Shown piece after piece: positions 52,725 to 59,823 of a stretch of DNA of 64,000 nucleotides (positions are counted from its first letter, which is position 1; every line of letters starts with the position of its first letter). The stretch is from Saccharothrix carnea (lineage in GTDB: Bacteria; Actinomycetota; Actinomycetes; Mycobacteriales; Pseudonocardiaceae). A program made the position numbers and the translations under genes. The DNA is taken from the NCBI RefSeq assembly GCF_003014735.1, contig NZ_PYAX01000016.1, positions 103,938-167,937 on the forward strand. Direction: 5' to 3'. The notes below the pieces were generated by a model. That model saw only the letters and a program-made list of their open reading frames with translations, searched no databases and was not told the DNA's origin.

Positions 52725-54092
52725 ATGACAACCAGCGGTGAGGCCTCCGCCTCCACCCAGACCCGAGGGCGACGACCGGTGACGGCCGCGGTGGCGGCCG
52801 TGGTCCTCGTGGCCGGTGCCATCACGGCGGTCAACGCGGTGCCGGCCGCCGCGGCGACGGTCGACCCGGCCGCGTGGTACGTGCTGGTCAACCGCCACAG
52901 CGGCAAGGCGCTCGACCTGGCGGGCTCGGCGACCAACGACGGCGCCCGGGTCACCCAGTGGTCACGCCACGACGCGGCCAACCAGCAGTGGCAGTTCGTG
53001 GACTCCGGCGGTGGCTACTACCGGATCCGGTCACGCCACTCCGGCAAGGTCCTCGACGTGCCCGGCTCGTCCACCGCCGATGGTGCCGCGATCCAGCAGT
53101 GGGCCGACCACGGCGGCACCAACCAGCAGTTCCGGCTGGCCGACTCGGACGGCGGCCACGTGCGGCTGATCGCCCGCCACAGCAACAAAGCGGTGGAGGT
53201 GCAGGGCGCGTCCACCGCGGACAACGCCAACGTCGTCCAGTACTCCGACACGGGCGGGAACAACCAGCAGTGGGCGTTGGCCAAGGTGGGCGGCGACCCC
53301 GGCGGCGGCACCGGCTGCGGCAAGACCCCGACGCTGCGCAGCGGCACGCACACGATCCAGAGCGGCGGCAAGAGCCGCAGCTTCATCCTGCGCGTGCCCG
53401 ACGGCTACAGCAACACCCGGCCCTACCGGTTGATCTTCGGGTTCCACTGGCGCGGCGGCACCATGAACGACGTGTCGTCCGGCGGGACCAGCGGCACCGC
53501 GTGGTCGTACTACGGCATGCAGGAGCAGTCGAACAACAGCGCGATCCTGGTGGCGCCGCAGGGCCTGGGCAACGGGTGGGCCAACTCCGGCGGCGAGGAC
53601 GTCACGTTCGTGGACGACATGATCCGGCGGATCGAAGCCGACCTGTGCGTCGACCCGAAGCTGCGCTTCGCGATGGGCTTCAGCTACGGCGGCGGGATGA
53701 GCTACGCGCTCGCGTGCGCCAGGGCGACGGTGTTCCGCGCGGTGGTGGTCTACGCCGGGGCGCAGCTGAGCGGGTGCTCGGGCGGGAGCCAGCCGATCGC
53801 GTACTTCGGCCTGCACGGCCTCTCGGACAACGTGCTCAACATCTCGATGGGGCGGTCGCTGCGCGATCGGTTCGTGGCGAACAACGGCTGCACGCCGCAG
53901 AGCCCGCGTGAGCCCGCGTCGGGCAGCATGACCCACGTGACCACGACGTACTCGTGCCGAGCGGGTTACCCGGTGCAGTGGGCGGCGTTCGACAACGGCC
54001 ACATGCCCGGACCGGTCGACGGCACGTACGCCGAGAGCGGTGTCCGGACCTGGACCAAGGGCGAGGCCTGGCGGTTCATCTCGCAGTTCTGA
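52725..54092 (+). CDS. Secreted CBM13 - CE1-type esterase
   Basis: 455 residues, ATG 52725 with AAGGAG, 16 bases after the preceding gene. Signal peptide about 15-44. Residues about 48-182 are a CBM13 of the same type as in GH62/GH43 (WYVLVNRHSGKALDLAG, QQWQFVDSGGGYYR). Residues about 190-455 are the CE1 domain (GCGKTPTLRSGTHTIQSGGKSRSFILRVPDGY, nucleophile in MGFSYGGGMS, His in AAFDNGH). The module order is opposite to the esterase at 38174. It closes the operon with the ThuA/DUF1080 gene and is followed by a hairpin. Confidence 0.9.
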   Translation: MTTSGEASASTQTRGRRPVTAAVAAVVLVAGAITAVNAVPAAAATVDPAAWYVLVNRHSGKALDLAGSATNDGARVTQWSRHDAANQQWQFVDSGGGYYRIRSRHSGKVLDVPGSSTADGAAIQQWADHGGTNQQFRLADSDGGHVRLIARHSNKAVEVQGASTADNANVVQYSDTGGNNQQWALAKVGGDPGGGTGCGKTPTLRSGTHTIQSGGKSRSFILRVPDGYSNTRPYRLIFGFHWRGGTMNDVSSGGTSGTAWSYYGMQEQSNNSAILVAPQGLGNGWANSGGEDVTFVDDMIRRIEADLCVDPKLRFAMGFSYGGGMSYALACARATVFRAVVVYAGAQLSGCSGGSQPIAYFGLHGLSDNVLNISMGRSLRDRFVANNGCTPQSPREPASGSMTHVTTTYSCRAGYPVQWAAFDNGHMPGPVDGTYAESGVRTWTKGEAWRFISQF

Positions 54093-54115
54093 CCGGCACC
54101 GGCATTGCCGGCCTG

Positions 54116-54146
54116 GGGTTCCCGCCCATCACCCGGGCGGGAACCC
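54116..54146. terminator. Hairpin terminator between convergent esterase and LacI genes
   Basis: GGGTTCCCGCCC (54116-54127) pairs with GGGCGGGAACCC (54135-54146) around a 7-base loop, 24 bases past the esterase stop. Confidence 0.82.
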
Positions 54147-54194
54147 TCCAGGCTTCCCGGTGGGTGATCACGTTCCAGCGAGAGGCCGCCGCGG

Positions 54195-55250
54195 TCATCG
54201 GGGTGGTGCGACGGAATCACGGTCGCGGACGGGCATCGGGACGTAGTGGCGCCTGCCCCGCTCGGACCGACCCGCGTCGCGCTGTCCGACCTCGGCGACG
54301 AGCAGGTCCACCGCCTTCGCGCCGAGTTCGTGGTGCGGCAGGGCGACGGTGGTGAGACCGGGTCGCAGCCACGCGGCCACCGGGTGGTCGTCGAACGAGA
54401 CCACGGAAACGTCGTCCGGCACGGTGAGACCGGCGTCCTGCAACGCCTGGTACGCGCCGAACGCGAGCCGGTCGTCCAGGCAGATCAACGCGCGGGGGCG
54501 GGTCGTGCCCAGCAGCTCGCGCGTGGCGTCGAAACCGTGCTCCGGCAGCCACCACCGGCACGGCCGGCCGCTCTCCACCTCGACGCCCACCTCGCCCAGC
54601 TCCCGGCGGATACCGGTGAGCCGGTCGACCACCGAGGACCGCCCCGGCGGGACGTCGTGCCCGTCCGCGTCGGCGCCGATGACGTGGATGCCCTCGCCGT
54701 GGCCCGCGTCGAGGAGCAGGCGTGCGGCGGACCGTCCACCTCGGACTTCGTCGGGCAGGACGGACAGCAGCGGTGACGGTTCCCGGGGCACCGCGTTGAG
54801 CAGCACCGCGGGCCCGGCGGCGAGCCCGGGCGGCACGCTGATCGTCCGGGTGTGCGCGCAGGCCAGCACGATGCCGTCGACGGGGTACCCGCGCATCGCC
54901 TCGATCAACGTGCGCTCCAGGCCCGCGTCGCCCTCGGTCTCACCGGACAGCAACGTCACGCCGTGCCGGCGGGCCGCGCCGTGCGCACCCGCGACCAGGT
55001 CGCCGGCGAGCCGTGAGCCGGCGACCGAATCGGACACGAAGGCGATCGTCCGCGTCGCCGCCCCACCGTGCCCCGACGAGGCCCGGTTGCGGCGGTACTC
55101 CATCTCGATCGCGGCCTCGCGGACCCGCCGCTGCACCGCCTCGGAGATCCGCAGGTCCGGGCCGCGCCCCGACAGCACCAGGGACACGGTGGTCTGCGAG
55201 ACGCCGACCACCTTCGCGACATCGGCCAACGTGACCCGTCGTGTGCGCAA
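54195..55250 (-). CDS. LacI-family transcriptional regulator, second paralogue
   Basis: 351 residues from TTG 55250, with GGGAGG six bases before. HTH VTLADVAKVVGVSQTTVSLVLSGRG, hinge RVREAAIEMEYRRN. The sensor domain resembles the first LacI protein over its whole length, including RALICLDDRLAFGAYQAL and VPDDVSVVSFDDHPVAAWLRPGLTTVALPHHELGAKAV. It is divergent from the third ABC importer and enolase-superfamily operon. The promoter between holds GATGAGT-N3-ACTCATC, its probable operator, while its own gene also starts within reach, so autoregulation is likely. The inducer is unknown. Confidence 0.92.
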   Translation of the reverse strand: MRTRRVTLADVAKVVGVSQTTVSLVLSGRGPDLRISEAVQRRVREAAIEMEYRRNRASSGHGGAATRTIAFVSDSVAGSRLAGDLVAGAHGAARRHGVTLLSGETEGDAGLERTLIEAMRGYPVDGIVLACAHTRTISVPPGLAAGPAVLLNAVPREPSPLLSVLPDEVRGGRSAARLLLDAGHGEGIHVIGADADGHDVPPGRSSVVDRLTGIRRELGEVGVEVESGRPCRWWLPEHGFDATRELLGTTRPRALICLDDRLAFGAYQALQDAGLTVPDDVSVVSFDDHPVAAWLRPGLTTVALPHHELGAKAVDLLVAEVGQRDAGRSERGRRHYVPMPVRDRDSVAPPR

Positions 55251-55304
55251 CGTCGACCTCCCGTCGGCTCATGAGCCTCGGTCCGGCGAGCAGGATCCCA
55301 CGTT

Positions 55305-55321
55305 GATGAGTCGTACTCATC
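55305..55321. promoter_or_regulatory. Operator GATGAGT-CGT-ACTCATC
   Basis: Perfect 7-base arms with a 3-base spacer, 55 bases upstream of the LacI-2 start. Confidence 0.75.
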
Positions 55322-55406
55322 GGTACGGTGGTTCTCGCCACCCATCACAGCTCTTCTGTTGCTACGGCGTCAAGGGGAAGCTGAGACTTGGCGCGGTCGA
55401 CCGCAG

Positions 55407-55421
55407 TAAGTACGACTCATC
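55407..55421. promoter_or_regulatory. Variant operator TAAGTACGACTCATC
   Basis: The reverse-orientation variant of the 55305 palindrome, 105 bases upstream of the binding-protein gene. Confidence 0.6.
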
Positions 55422-55525
55422 ATTCCCAGTCGGGCCTCGGATCAGTATGCTGCGAGGTGGTTTCGTCGGCGCAACCACGCCGAGCGGGTGGATCACCCGG
55501 TCGCCGTCTGAAGAAGTGAGCAGCG

Positions 55526-56797
55526 ATGAGGCAGCGCACACTGTGGTCGGCCGTCCTGGTCCTCGGGTTGGCGTTGAGCGCCGGCTGTGGCAGCGCGGGG
55601 GTGTCCGGTTCCCCGCCCGGCGGTTCGGGCGACAAACTCGTCGTCTGGGACTGGAAGTCCGGCGATCCCAGTGCGGCGGCCTACCTGGAGAAGGCGCGAG
55701 CGGACTTCGCCAAGAGCCACCCCGGTGTCGAGGTCGAGTTCGTCGCGCAACCGTTCGACCAGTACTACACGCTGCTCGGCGCGGCGATCCAGGCGGGCAA
55801 GGGCCCCGACGTCATCCTGTTCAACGGCGGCGGTCAGCTCCGCGACCGGGTCGACTCCCTCCTCCCGCTGGACACCTACGTCGCGGCGGACCGGGAGCGG
55901 CTGGCCGGGTGGGACGCGTTCGCGCACGGCGGCAAGACCTACGCGTCACCCGTGACGCTGCAAGGACATCCTTGGTACTACAACAAGTCGCTGTACGAGC
56001 AGGCCGGGCTCGACCCCGACGCGCCTGCCGGGACGTGGGACGAGTTCGTCGAGGACTGCGGCGTCATCGCCGACAGGACGGGCGCGAAGTGCTTCGCCGT
56101 GGGCAACAAGGAAGGCATCGGCATCCAGTTCTTCCTGTCCGCCACGGGATCGGCGGTGCTGGCGCCCGACGAGTACGACCGGTGGATCGCGGGCGAGCGG
56201 GACTGGACCTCGCCGGGCGTGAAGCGGATCTTCGAGCTGTGGCGGCAGGTCGAGGCCGCCGGGCTGAACAACGACGGGGTGAACTCGACCGCGATGTTCA
56301 ACGACGCGTTCGCGGTCTTCCAGTCGGGCAAGGCAGCGCACGTCATCGGCCTGATGTCGGATGTCGGGCACTGGAAGGACTTCGCCGAGTTCCTCGAACC
56401 CGACGACGTCGGCGTCATGGCGGCGCCGGTCGTCGTACCCGGGGTGACACCGAGCCTGCCGTACGACGGCGGCATCGGTTACGGGGTCGCCAAGTGGACG
56501 CGTGACCCGGAGGTGGCGGCCGACCTGGTGCGGTCGCTGACGTCGACCGAGGCGTTGCGGGCCTTCCACGCGGACGCGGGCGCGATCGCGTCCGACACCA
56601 CCGTCGACGTCTCCGCCGGCGGCCCGGCCGTCACCGCGATCTCCTCGGGGCTCCGGACCGGCAAGCCCGCGCTGCACGTGGCGCTGCCCAGCAAGACGGT
56701 CGACCTGATGGGACGCCTCTCGCAGCAGCTGCTCAGCGGCTCGGTCACCGTGGACGAGGCCGTAGCGCAGTTGGCCGCCTCCGACGAGGCGAGCTGA
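55526..56797 (+). CDS. ABC sugar-binding lipoprotein (CUT1), third importer
   Basis: 423 residues, ATG 55526 after a GAAG-rich ribosome site. Lipobox LALSAGCGSAG near residue 21. SBP_bac_1 motifs: LVVWDWKSGDPSAAAYLEKARADFAKSHPGVEVEFV, GKGPDVILFNGGGQLRDRVDSLLPLDTYV, HPWYYNKSLYEQAGLDPDAPAGTWDEFVEDC, and AVFQSGKAAHVIGLMSDVGHWKDF. It is co-directional and nearly contiguous with two permeases and an enolase-superfamily gene. Its ligand may be a sugar acid or acidic oligosaccharide given that partner, but this is inference. Confidence 0.9.
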   Translation: MRQRTLWSAVLVLGLALSAGCGSAGVSGSPPGGSGDKLVVWDWKSGDPSAAAYLEKARADFAKSHPGVEVEFVAQPFDQYYTLLGAAIQAGKGPDVILFNGGGQLRDRVDSLLPLDTYVAADRERLAGWDAFAHGGKTYASPVTLQGHPWYYNKSLYEQAGLDPDAPAGTWDEFVEDCGVIADRTGAKCFAVGNKEGIGIQFFLSATGSAVLAPDEYDRWIAGERDWTSPGVKRIFELWRQVEAAGLNNDGVNSTAMFNDAFAVFQSGKAAHVIGLMSDVGHWKDFAEFLEPDDVGVMAAPVVVPGVTPSLPYDGGIGYGVAKWTRDPEVAADLVRSLTSTEALRAFHADAGAIASDTTVDVSAGGPAVTAISSGLRTGKPALHVALPSKTVDLMGRLSQQLLSGSVTVDEAVAQLAASDEAS

Positions 56798-56800
56798 CCC

Positions 56801-57742
56801 GTGCCGCCCGGAGCCGCACCGACCCCGGTCCGTCCCGCGCCGACACCTCAGCCGTTGGGCGCGGTGGCACGCCGTCGCGGGCCGCGGACCGAGTTGCTGG
56901 CGCCGTTCGTCCTGGTCGCGCCCGCCGTGCTGATCATCGTCGGGCTGCGGCTGTGGCCGCTGGTGCTCGGGATCAACTTCTCCTTCACCGGTGACGGCGA
57001 CCGCAACGGCATGCCGGTCGGCCTGGACAACTACGTGACGCTGCTCGGCGACCCGCTGTTCCGCACCGCGTTGCGCAACGTCGGCCTGCTGGTGCTGCTG
57101 CTCCCGGTCGCCGTGGCGATCCCGGGGCTGCTGGCCACGTTCATCTACCTGCGGACACCGGGGCACCGGGTGTACCGGGCCGTCTACTTCTTCCCGGCGG
57201 TGCTCTCCCCGGTCATCGTCGGGGCGATCTTCAACCTGCTGCTGGCCTACGACGGACCGTTCAACGAAGTCCTCGCGGTGGTGGGCCTCGGGCCGGTGGA
57301 CTGGCTCGGCGATCCCGACGTGGCGATCTTCGCGGTCGCCGGGGTGCACGTCTGGGCGACGTTCGGCATGGCGCTGGTGGTGTTCCTGGCCGGTTTCGCC
57401 AACCTCGACCCGTCGCTGCTGGACGCGGCCCGGGTGGACGGCGCGTCGCTGCCGCAGTCCATCCGGCACGTGATCGTGCCGGGCCTGACCCGCACGATCC
57501 AGTTCGTCTTCGTCACCACCATGATCGGGCTGCTGACCTCGATGTTCGGCCTGCTGTTCGTGATGACCGGCGGCGGGCCGGAGGCGTCCACCTACCTGCC
57601 CGAGTACTACATCTGGGTCCAGCAGGGGCAGTTCAACCAGCCCGCGCTCGCGTCCGCGGCCTCCACGGCGCTGTTCCTGATCATGCTGCTGGTGGGGCTG
57701 GCCCAGATCGGCGTGCTGCGGCGTGCGGGCCGGGAGGGCTGA
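56801..57742 (+). CDS. ABC sugar importer permease, MalF-like
   Basis: 313 residues from GTG 56801, three bases after the binding-protein stop. A Pro-rich head, then RTELLAPFVLVAPAVLIIVGLRLWPLVLGINFSF as first helix. The EAA loop is LLDAARVDGASLPQSIRHVIVPGLTR. Its last base is the first of the next gene's ATG (TGATG). Confidence 0.91.
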   Translation: MPPGAAPTPVRPAPTPQPLGAVARRRGPRTELLAPFVLVAPAVLIIVGLRLWPLVLGINFSFTGDGDRNGMPVGLDNYVTLLGDPLFRTALRNVGLLVLLLPVAVAIPGLLATFIYLRTPGHRVYRAVYFFPAVLSPVIVGAIFNLLLAYDGPFNEVLAVVGLGPVDWLGDPDVAIFAVAGVHVWATFGMALVVFLAGFANLDPSLLDAARVDGASLPQSIRHVIVPGLTRTIQFVFVTTMIGLLTSMFGLLFVMTGGGPEASTYLPEYYIWVQQGQFNQPALASAASTALFLIMLLVGLAQIGVLRRAGREG

Positions 57743-58569
57743 TGGCCGGCAGGCGGTGGACGAGGTGGGTCGTCGCGATCCCGATGGCCGCGCTCGCGCT
57801 GGCGACGGTCTACCCCCTGGTGTTCACCGCCAACGTCGCGATGAAGACGCGGCGCGAGTACGTGCTCGACCGGTTCTCGCTGTCGGATGCGCCGCGGTGG
57901 GACAACATCGCGTCGGCGTGGACGAGCGTCGGCATGTCGCGGTACTTCCTGAACTCGGCGGTCGTGGTGACGTGCTCGGTCGCGTTGCTGCTGCTGTTCG
58001 GGTCGATGGCCGGGTTCGCGCTGGCCCGGCTGCGGTTCCGCGGCTCGTCGGCGCTGTACCTGGGTTTCCTGGCGGCGTTGTTCATCCCGTTCCAGGTCAT
58101 CATGGTCCCGCTCACCCGGGTCCTGGCCGGCACCGGCCTCGTGGACACCTATCCCGGGCTGGTCCTCGCGTACGTGGCGCAGTTCCTGCCGTTCACCGTC
58201 TTCCTGATGACCAGCTACTACTCGACGGTACCCGCCGAAGTGGTCGACGCGGCCCGGATCGACGGGAACACGGCGTTCGGCGTCTACTGGCGGATCATGC
58301 TCCCGATGGGCGTGCCCGCGCTGATCTCGGTCGGCGTCCTCAACGCCCTGTTCTGCTGGAACGACGTGCTCATCGCCCTGCTCGTGATGCCGTCCGCGGA
58401 ACACCGCACGCTCATGGTCGGGGTCACCTCGCTGCGGGGCCAGTACTCCGACGACATCCCCGTCTTCGCGTCCGGCGTGCTGGTCGCCGCGGTGCCCGTC
58501 CTCGTCGTCTACCTGTTCCTGCAGCGCCAGATCGCCGATGGCGTCAGCGCCGGAGCCACGAAGGGCTGA
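57742..58569 (+). CDS. ABC sugar importer permease, MalG-like
   Basis: 275 residues, ATG 57742. First helix VVAIPMAALALATVYPLVFTANVAM. The EAA loop reads VVDAARIDGNTAFGVYWRIMLPMGVPA. It pairs with the preceding permease. The enolase-superfamily gene starts one base after its stop, so all four genes are one operon. Confidence 0.91.
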   Translation: MAGRRWTRWVVAIPMAALALATVYPLVFTANVAMKTRREYVLDRFSLSDAPRWDNIASAWTSVGMSRYFLNSAVVVTCSVALLLLFGSMAGFALARLRFRGSSALYLGFLAALFIPFQVIMVPLTRVLAGTGLVDTYPGLVLAYVAQFLPFTVFLMTSYYSTVPAEVVDAARIDGNTAFGVYWRIMLPMGVPALISVGVLNALFCWNDVLIALLVMPSAEHRTLMVGVTSLRGQYSDDIPVFASGVLVAAVPVLVVYLFLQRQIADGVSAGATKG

Positions 58570-58570
58570 T

Positions 58571-59761
58571 ATGCGCATCACCGGTTATCGGACCCTCACC
58601 ACCGTCCAGGACTGGGGCAGGCCGGTCGGCGACGCCAACGGCGTCTTCGCCGACGGCGTGGTCCGGGTGCCGATCGTCGTGGTGGAGACCGACGTCGGCC
58701 TCACCGGCGTCGGTCTCGGGCCGCACGTGGAGATCGAGTCGGTGTTCGCCGCCCTCGACGGCGAGGACCCGCGCGGCGTCACCGCCCTCTACGACCGGAT
58801 GCTGCGCCAGGTGTTCAAGGCGGGCCACGCGGGCGCGGTGTTCGGCACCATCGGGGCCCTCGACACCGCGTTGTGGGACATCAAGGCGCAGGCCGCCGGT
58901 GAACCGCTGTGGCGGTTGCTCGGCGGGCGCGACCGCCGCGTGCCCGCCTACGCCTCCGGCCTGGACATCGGGCTGGGCGACGACGAGCTCGTGGCGGCGT
59001 ACGAGACCTACGCCGCGCGTGGGCTGCGTGCGGCGAAGATCAAGGGAGGTCTCGACGTCGAGCGGGACCGGGACCGCCTCATCCTGGTGCGCGACGTGCT
59101 CACCGCCGCCGGTCGCGGTGCCCGGCCGGGGCTGATGCTCGACGTCAACGAGGCACTGACCCGCAAGCAGGCCGTGCGCCACGTCGGCGAGCTGGAGCGG
59201 ACGCTCGACCTGATCTGGGTCGAGGAGCCGGTCCGGCGGTGGGACGCGGAAGGGCACGCGGCCGTCAGCCGAGGGGTCCGGGCGTCGGTCGCCAGCGGGG
59301 AGAACCTCACCGGGCTCGAGCAGTACCGCCCGCTGCTCGCGGCGGGCGCGGTCGACGTCGTGCAGGCCGGTGCGGGCTGGGGCGTGACCCACTTCCTGCG
59401 GGTCGCGGCCCTCGCCCACGCGCACGACCTGCCCGTCAGCCCCATCGGCAACACCCCGATCGGGTTGCTGCACGCGGCGACGTCGGTGCCGAACCACCTG
59501 GTCAGCGAGCTGCAGGAACTGCGGCCGCCGTCCGGCGTCGCGATCGACCTCCGGATCGAGGACGGTGCGTTCGTGCTGGGTGACACCCCGGGGCTGGGCC
59601 TGCGCGTCGACGAGGAGGCGATCACGGCGTCCCGGTCCCGGCTCGCCGCACCGACCGCCGACGGCCCCCACATCCGGCCCGAACGCGCCGGGCAGCGCCT
59701 GCTGGCCGTGGGGCCGGGCGCCGCCGTCCCACCCGATCACCTGAACCCGCTGCCGTCCTGA
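58571..59761 (+). CDS. Enolase-superfamily (mandelate racemase/muconate lactonising) enzyme, probable sugar-acid dehydratase or epimerase
   Basis: 396 residues, ATG 58571. N-terminal capping domain, then the TIM barrel. A KxK catalytic motif is in AAKIKGG, and metal ligands are in LMLDVNEAL (Asp), WVEEPV (Glu) and ASGENL (Glu). The positions that in mandelate racemase hold the Asp and His of the second catalytic dyad read VVQAGAG and VSPIGNT, so that dyad appears missing. Chemistry would then rely on the KxK side alone. Operon position behind a sugar importer suggests it processes the imported sugar or its acid. Exact substrate and reaction cannot be read from sequence. Confidence 0.85.
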   Translation: MRITGYRTLTTVQDWGRPVGDANGVFADGVVRVPIVVVETDVGLTGVGLGPHVEIESVFAALDGEDPRGVTALYDRMLRQVFKAGHAGAVFGTIGALDTALWDIKAQAAGEPLWRLLGGRDRRVPAYASGLDIGLGDDELVAAYETYAARGLRAAKIKGGLDVERDRDRLILVRDVLTAAGRGARPGLMLDVNEALTRKQAVRHVGELERTLDLIWVEEPVRRWDAEGHAAVSRGVRASVASGENLTGLEQYRPLLAAGAVDVVQAGAGWGVTHFLRVAALAHAHDLPVSPIGNTPIGLLHAATSVPNHLVSELQELRPPSGVAIDLRIEDGAFVLGDTPGLGLRVDEEAITASRSRLAAPTADGPHIRPERAGQRLLAVGPGAAVPPDHLNPLPS

Positions 59762-59823
59762 TCGACGCGGCCACGCGATCCCGACCGGCCGCCGCACACC
59801 ACACCCCATGCCAGGAGGTCCCC

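Larger units (their letters stand above)
55251..55525. promoter_or_regulatory. Divergent promoter of LacI-2 and the third ABC importer
   Basis: The 275-base gap contains two copies of one palindrome: GATGAGTCGTACTCATC (55305-55321) and the variant TAAGTACGACTCATC (55407-55421), spaced 101 bases. The region is less GC-rich than its surroundings. Confidence 0.7.
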
